This document shows positions 59,501-64,000 of a stretch of 64,000 nt of DNA, in pieces. Under the pieces are notes generated by a model, which saw only the letters and a list, made by a program, of their open reading frames with translations, was not told where the DNA came from and searched no databases. The position numbers and the translations under genes were made by a program. How positions within the stretch are numbered: the stretch's first letter is position 1; every line of letters starts with the position of its first letter. This stretch comes from Micromussa lordhowensis (Eukaryota > Cnidaria > Anthozoa > Scleractinia > Lobophylliidae), in the NCBI GenBank assembly GCA_964020085.1, contig OZ026597.1, positions 22,825,721-22,889,720 of the forward strand, given 5' to 3'.

Positions 59501-62500
59501 TTGTATTGACAATGGAAACCAAATTTAGCATACATTTAGGATTTAACGTCCCGAACTTTTTAAAGTAGAATTGGTGCTTCTGACAGGTCACGTGCCATGC
59601 CACGTGATGTTTAGCGGAAAATAGCGTTTATTTGAGGAATTGGTGGCGGTTTTTAGCAATATCCAACAAAAACGCGTTTTAGATGCAGGTCAATTATTTT
59701 TATCCTCTCACGTTTGGTATGACTCTACTCTTTTGTACGTATTCGGGTATTCAATTGAACATTTATGTAAAACCTTTCGATATACCCCCTCCCCCTGTCT
59801 CTGCCCCATCCCCCCTCCCCGCCATTCACAGGGCTAATTTGGGCAATCGGGAACCCAAGTAAAACTTTAAAGCCTTATTTCCCATAACGACCAAACAGAC
59901 AGATCACCAATATTTCAAACACAATATCTGCATTGGGTTTCAACCGAATGTTGTCAAATTATCAAGATTGGTAAAGGACACAATTGTCTAGGTCATAAAC
60001 CTCTAAAATTTGCAATTTATGAATGTTTTCCCGTTATCCAGTTAATATAGTTAATATTAGTCAATATTAATAAACATTATCTCATTTTTCACGAGGAAAA
60101 CCCCTCAAAACATTGTTTTCGGAGGTTTGTTCCCTGAACAACTTTGTAATGTACAGGATGAAGTTAATTCCATGCTTCTCGAACCATTGATTAGTACGTT
60201 ATCGTGTTTATAATTAACACTACTTGTTAACACTTAGCAGCTAGTTATTCATTAACTATTGTGGCATGTGACCTGGAGAAGCTTTTTTTAAGTCAGAGTG
60301 CGAAGTACCAAAACTGTCCCACAGAGTTTTATAAAAAAATATTTTTGGTATAAGACCCCTTAATCATTTATATTTCTAAAAACGAAATCAAGGAAGATCA
60401 TTCTAAACGTAGCAAGGTAGATAATTTGAATTTGCATCGAAAACGCTTATATATTGATCAATACGATTAAAATTCGCCACCAATTCGCCGATTTAATAAA
60501 TTTTAACGAAATGATCACATGACACGTCACGTGATCAAAATAACATGTTAAGGCAAGGCATGGCGCGAGTTTTATAATCAGGGAAAATTCAAACTTGATG
60601 AAACAAAATTAAACTACTTGAGATACCTACCTTTTATGCCTGACATGGTTGACCTGGTTTTCACTTGCCAAGAGTTTGACCTTTTACTATTTCCCAGTTT
60701 ATTTGTTGCAGTCATTTGAATTTCGTACTGTGTATCACAATCGAGTTGCATAATATAAAATGAGCGTGTAACATTGGTAACATTGATTTGCATGCAGTCA
60801 GCTTGACTGAGTGAAGGCACTTTTCTGTAGTGTATTGTATACATCGATAAAGGACATATAATATTCCTTGGAGGACTCCATTTGATGTTCACCTTGCAGC
60901 CATTTATTTCCTTTTCTTTGTTGGTAATTACAGGAGGTAGCAGTTGGCCTTAAATAATAAAATTAAAAATAAAAATATTTATTAATTTCTACGTAAAACG
61001 CCTTGAAAGAATCAGACAGTTATTGTCCATAGAAACGCAAAATGTAAAACTCGGCACATAAAATTAAGTCGAGGAATATATAGAACAATGTCAGGAATGT
61101 GTAGAATATGTAGAAGTTTAGCCGTCTTCATGTAATTTTTAACAAACTGCGTAACTAATCAGGCCGTGTGTGTGTTATAGCAGCATGTAATTTCAGAGTA
61201 GACAAACATCAGTGGTTGTCATTTGTTGGTTACATTTATCATGTTTATGTTTCCTGCATATGCTTTCCCTCTTACGTCTTGTACAACATATGTTTGTCAC
61301 AGAATCAAGTCTGGTCTCAAGATTACTAAAGTAATCATTAGAGCGATACAAAAGAAAATAAGGGGACTTGATCGATATAATTATTAGTGGACATCATTAG
61401 CTTGTGCATGGTCTTTGTAATTGATTTATACCTTTTCCGGTCCAGACCATCCATAGTTTACTGGGAGGTGCATGAGTGGTAACCGCTAATTCGTATGTCT
61501 TAAAGCATTCTAATTGAAGATTGTAGTGAGTTGCACCTCGCGACACATTTACTCTTTTCCACCCTCTCCTCCCTACTCTGGTTACTTCTCTGTAATAAAT
61601 AACGGTCTTCCCAACAGAGCAAGATGGCTGCTCCCACGTGACCTCAACAGTGCTTCCACTTACTTCGTCTGTATGGTTTATGATGAGCGGGATATCTGTA
61701 CAGTGAGGGAATATTAAAAGAACTACTTAATAAATCAAAACGAAGTCTGATCAATATAAGTAAAATGCAATCAGCATAAGAATTCAGCCGGGTAAGACCA
61801 TATAATTCGCAGACGCCAAGAGCTTGGATACGCATGTTGTTGCAGTCAGTTAGAACTTGCTCTAAGCATAAACGAACATAAAGATGTCAACCAATCTCAC
61901 CGCGGTATAAATCGGAGATTTCAGCAGAAGACAAAGCAACTCCAATGACATGGAGATCCGTAACTGATCCATAGAACTTCCCACTTCTGAAGAATTCTCT
62001 CCGAGGATCTTTTCCAATAAAGTACGACTTCAATTTTTCAGAAGACATATCAGTTGAAAAGTCATCAGTTATTGGGTAGGATATGTTCTGTCTACGTGAA
62101 CTTTGGTAAACACCGTTCAGGTACATTTGGATCTTCTTTCCCTGACAGGTTGCAGCTATATGCATCCACTCGCCATAGGGAATTTTCGACCGAGTGATAA
62201 TAACATTTGTATAGTTCAGAGGACGGAACATTTGCTTCAAGACGAAAGAGATTCCGTCGTGTTGGATATACTTTAACAGTGATAGGAAAAGCGGGTTTCC
62301 AGTAGCACTGACTGACCAGAAGATTACAGAATTGGCGAATGCGAAACCACGGCCTTTAGGTGGTACTCTTATCCAACACGCAATTGTAAAATCGCAGTCT
62401 GAAATGTTTATGTTGGGTACAGTTGCGTAGAAATCCGTATTATTAAAATACGGCGCCTGACTGCCTGGACATCGGCCCTGTGTATACACAACAGGGACAA

Positions 62501-62695
62501 CTGAATACCTGCGAAGAAGAAATGTGCCACTTCAACCTCAGAATCACTTTCTACATGAATAAACAAAGAAGAAAAACATCTCCTACATAAACCTGAATAG
62601 GACTGAGATATCAGGCAAGAAAGTGTCATTCTTTACTGACCTCACGTTTGGATCAGGAGACCCATCTAGCAACCAATGGCCGTGTACCTCGCGCT
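53341..62695 (-). CDS. Receptor tyrosine kinase, LamG-FN3-FN3-TM-TK, 5' end incomplete
   Basis: Minus-strand exons in transcript order: 62641-62695, 61901-62508, 61432-61695, 60631-60948, 58856-58985, 57918-58123, 56940-57121, 55858-56124, 55352-55563, 54828-54868, 54232-54328, 53341-53539. Phases agree throughout, giving 858 residues to TAG. Domains: LamG/ConA-like fold, two FN3, one membrane helix with a Arg/Lys stop, juxtamembrane, kinase. Kinase residues are intact: ELGRGAFGKV loop, AVKVLL Lys, QEIDLMK Glu, FVHRDLAARN, ADFGLLR, PIKWTAPEAL, SDVWSFGVLLWEL, CW-x6-RPTF. HRDLAARN and PIKWTAPE mark a tyrosine kinase. It should sit in the plasma membrane and phosphorylate Tyr on ligand binding. 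The ligand is unknown. The kinase resembles the FGFR/RET-like group, with an Asn/Ser/Glu-rich insert. The signal-peptide exon is missing. Confidence 0.9.
54232..54328 (-). CDS. RTK exon, kinase C-lobe
   Basis: The acceptor is TTGTTCTAG and the donor GTAAGT. It encodes GDIPYPGVSNKQLYRLLKTG and YRMDKPDMCSDE, the usual PYPG and Y-R-M-x-x-P segments. Confidence 0.9.
54828..54868 (-). CDS. RTK 41-nt exon, kinase helix F
   Basis: Short exon between TTTATTCTAG and GTAAGA. It encodes WSFGVLLWELATM, completing the SDVWSFG motif across the junction (split Val codon). Confidence 0.9.
55352..55563 (-). CDS. RTK exon, catalytic and activation loops
   Basis: The acceptor is TATCACAG and the donor GTACGT. 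It encodes AFVHRDLAARNVLLGDN, VKIADFGLLRHTYGEIYETK and LPIKWTAPEALTSGLYTSKS. The catalytic Asp, the Asn, the DFG Asp and two activation-loop Tyr are present. Confidence 0.95.
55858..56124 (-). CDS. RTK exon, kinase insert
   Basis: The acceptor is AAATCTGCAG and the donor GTAAGT. Most of its 89 codons form a low-complexity kinase insert rich in Ser, Asn, Glu and Thr (for example SQSNNNNEDDLSTKD), ending in LLCLAWQITQGM, the helix before the catalytic loop. Confidence 0.9.
56940..57121 (-). CDS. RTK exon, helix C and hinge
   Basis: The acceptor is TTATATCAG and the donor GTGAGA. It encodes KKQFLQEIDLMKQIGFHRNV with the ion-pair Glu, then LSMLGYWVRSEPILLILEYV and QGDLLQWLRKKRQ. Confidence 0.95.
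57918..58123 (-). CDS. RTK exon, ATP-binding loop
   Basis: It encodes LLQWEVIPERVTFTEELGRG, AFGKVHKG and VVAVKVLLG with the catalytic Lys, followed by donor GTGAGC. The 5' limit (after TTTCTCGAG) is the less certain end, because an earlier acceptor at about 58149 would add some 10 residues in the same phase. Confidence 0.8.
58292..58378. repeat. Perfect 38-bp-stem hairpin in RTK intron
   Basis: The arms 58292-58329 and 58341-58378 are exact reverse complements (TAAGAAGATATAACGAAGAG and so on) with an 11-base loop. A perfect stem of this length is probably a young foldback relic. A hairpin RNA is possible. Confidence 0.85.
58856..58985 (-). CDS. RTK exon, transmembrane segment
   Basis: The acceptor is CCATTTCAG. 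It encodes GIIAGSIAVVAMVTVGIAVC, a clear membrane helix, directly followed by RRKKWKQKQ, a stop-transfer signal. The donor (AAAAAG before GTTTTT) is weak but is the only one that keeps phase 2. Confidence 0.8.
59168..60630. other. RTK intron between transmembrane and FN3 exons
   Basis: AT-rich with a C/T-rich run at 59780-59830. No exon or repeat that I can support. Confidence 0.4.
60631..60948 (-). CDS. RTK exon, second FN3 domain
   Basis: The acceptor is TTATTTAAG and the donor GTAGGT. It encodes QLLPPVITNKE, VNIKWSPPRN, YTIHYRK and LDCDTQYEIQMTATNKLGNS, which are the conserved Trp, Tyr-x-Tyr and Y-E-I/V-x-A-x-N features of a fibronectin type III fold. Confidence 0.85.
61432..61695 (-). 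CDS. RTK exon, first FN3 domain
   Basis: The acceptor is CACTGTACAG and the donor GTATAA. It encodes GSTVEVTWEQPSCSVGKTVI, YYREVTR and LECFKTYELAVTTHAPPS, with the Trp and Tyr positions of an FN3 domain. Confidence 0.85.
61901..62508 (-). CDS. RTK exon, LamG/ConA-like domain
   Basis: The acceptor is TTCTTCGCAG and the donor GTGAGA. About 202 residues with DFTIACWIRVP, YGEWMHIAATCQGKKIQMYL, FIGKDPRREFFRSGKFYGSV, and DLHVIGVALSSAEISDLYRG. This is the typical order of a LamG-like beta-sandwich (W-H-I-A, Y-L-N-G, D-x-x-x-x-x-x-A-L-S-x-x-E-I). Confidence 0.9.
62641..62695 (-). CDS. RTK 55-nt exon, start of LamG-like domain
   Basis: The acceptor is GATTCTTTCAG and the donor GTCAGT. It encodes REVHGHWLLDGSPDPNV with the H-W-x-L-D signature that opens LamG-like domains in this receptor type, and its phases fit the next exon exactly. 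Confidence 0.75.
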
Positions 62696-63597
62696 CTGAA
62701 AGAATCACGATCCATTTGCTGGTATATCAAAGGAACGTATTGTAGAGCTTTTAGATATAAGTTCTACCTGTGTGTGTGTGTTCCTAAGGTATCAGTTTGA
62801 GCGTGTAGAGCGTGTTAATCATCAGATTAAGAATATGAGCTTATTTTGATAGAGTAAGTCAGAGTTCAAGCAAACTATCTTTTAACGGAGTTGTAAAAAC
62901 AGCTAGCTATAGTTTATAAATAAAAATCATATCAGCGTTCTCTAGTGAGACTTAAGTTATCGAACTATACCTTCATTTGAGTGACCAGAAACTTGATAAT
63001 TCTTGTAGCTCTAAGGGCGGATAAGAAGGAAATTAATTGAACGCACTAAAGTTATAACACAAAAACACGTTGGTTCAAGCCACTTGATATTTGAAGGAAC
63101 CTTAATGTGAATTGAAGAAGTGGTGGAAGAGAGGGTATCTTGTGAGGTAAATTTTGGAATCTGTATGCACCCTGATGATGTTGATAAATCGTCGATATGA
63201 TATACCTACAACTCAGTTTAGATTCGGGAACTGAGTTCGGGAATCGAAAAGAATCGAAAGCAGAACGTAATCTTTATCTTGACTTTAACGGTACAAAGTG
63301 AGGAATGATATCTTGTATATAGTATGATTATTTTACTTGTCAAATAGCAATTTGTAAATAGAGAGACTACTTGCTCAGTTTAAATAATCTTGCCTTGACA
63401 TATTATCACCATAGAAACCGCACAAGTGAAAATGAATGTTCGGAGAAGTCTGACTTGTTTGAGGTGGCTCTATAATAATCTTTGGCTATATGGGTAAATA
63501 GAAGATGTCTTCTGTTGTCGTTTTTCTACCGAGTTTTCTATTTCCCAATCAGTAGTTAGAAGTAAGCTCTACTACTGACACAAATCTCGGTACTCAC
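62696..63597. other. Upstream RTK region, exon not resolved
   Basis: At least one further 5' exon ending in phase 1 is required. I could not identify it. A short TG repeat lies at 62770-62781. Confidence 0.4.
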
Positions 63598-63645
63598 CAT
63601 CAAAAGCATCATAATCTCCATTAGGGACTTAAGTGAGATCTCCAT
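63598..63645 (-). CDS. Candidate RTK signal-peptide exon
   Basis: On the minus strand ATG is followed by EISLKSLMEIMMLLM and a strong donor GTGAGT. Composition suits the start of a signal peptide. It ends in phase 0 whereas the exon at 62641-62695 needs phase 1, so another exon would have to lie between, or this exon is not used. Confidence 0.3.
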
Positions 63646-63879
63646 GACAAAATCCTATCTTGAATTGAACCTGTTCATAAAATATCAATGACACTATGAA
63701 TTTACTAGCATGTGACATCATACTTTTCATAAAAGCCAACTTTTTTCTCTTCTTCTTTGAGTTACCACCAGCTTAAAGAAAGAACTAAGTTATTGTGACA
63801 CTTGATTGGAGTTTACTCACTCTAGCAGACCTTAAACTCATTCATTTTTGTTGGCATCAGCGTCGTTGCTTAACTTGTT

Positions 63880-64000
63880 CTATGAAGACATGATCAATCA
63901 TTGCAGTTATACACAACTTAAGCAGTTGTGAAATTAAAGCCTGGAAAAAAATCAGGCCTAAACGGGATCCGAACCCATGACCTCTGCGATAACGGTACAG
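63880..64000 (-). mobile_element. tRNA-derived SINE, cut by window edge
   Basis: The minus strand reads TATCGCAGAGGTCATGGGTT and CGGATCCCG, a tRNA-like head with a pol III B box. It is followed by AGGCCTGATTTTTTTTCCAG and CAACTGCTTAAGTTGTGTAT, a tail that I recognise from abundant coral SINEs. The start of the element lies beyond base 64000. Confidence 0.65.

Overview
The window looks like nuclear DNA of an anthozoan cnidarian, most likely a stony coral. This is an inference. It rests on intron-rich genes with canonical GT/AG junctions, a cnidarian-style LamG plus FN3 receptor tyrosine kinase, and many short transposon relics (hAT, piggyBac, Harbinger and Tc1-type MITEs, Penelope-like and tRNA-derived SINE fragments) of the kind I associate with coral genomes. 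No species can be named from the sequence alone.

Layout. (1) 763-9029, plus strand: the last ten exons of a transferrin-superfamily gene whose 5' part lies outside the window. It encodes the end of one lobe, a second lobe split by a Trp-rich acidic insertion, and a last exon with an acidic Cys cluster, a Met/His-rich repeat tract and a six-cysteine tail. A 16-nt microexon (4228-4243) is needed to keep the reading frame. The iron ligands look mostly lost. (2) About 9.4-39 kb: no gene recognised. It holds nested MITEs, a degenerate ~195-bp tandem repeat, a very large diverged ~80-bp satellite (main blocks 24.9-30.3 kb, outliers at 18.7-19.7 and 30.9-32.1 kb) and two direct 1.4-kb copies 12.1 kb apart (22826-24213 and 34950-36331). 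Satellite plus copy seems to occur twice, which suggests an old ~12-kb tandem duplication. (3) 39554-45710, plus strand: a two-exon gene for a 174-residue HAD-like phosphatase. Its 5.6-kb intron holds a piggyBac-like MITE and a broken Penelope-like element with a GIY-YIG endonuclease domain. (4) 46-52 kb: no conventional gene. It holds a ~1-kb inverted repeat with GGGGACG minisatellite arms and a 54-codon ORF (52227-52391) for a secreted LRRNT-like peptide. (5) 53341-62695, minus strand: twelve exons of a receptor tyrosine kinase with LamG-like domain, two FN3 domains, one membrane segment and a complete catalytic domain. Its signal-peptide exon is not securely found. (6) The right edge cuts into a tRNA-derived SINE on the minus strand.

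The three genes are neighbours without an evident shared pathway. The transferrin-like protein and the kinase are both expected at or outside the cell surface, and the HAD enzyme is probably cytosolic. The most unusual item is the transferrin fusion. Exon limits were set by hand from splice signals, codon phase and family similarity. Family assignments come from recognition, not from a database search.
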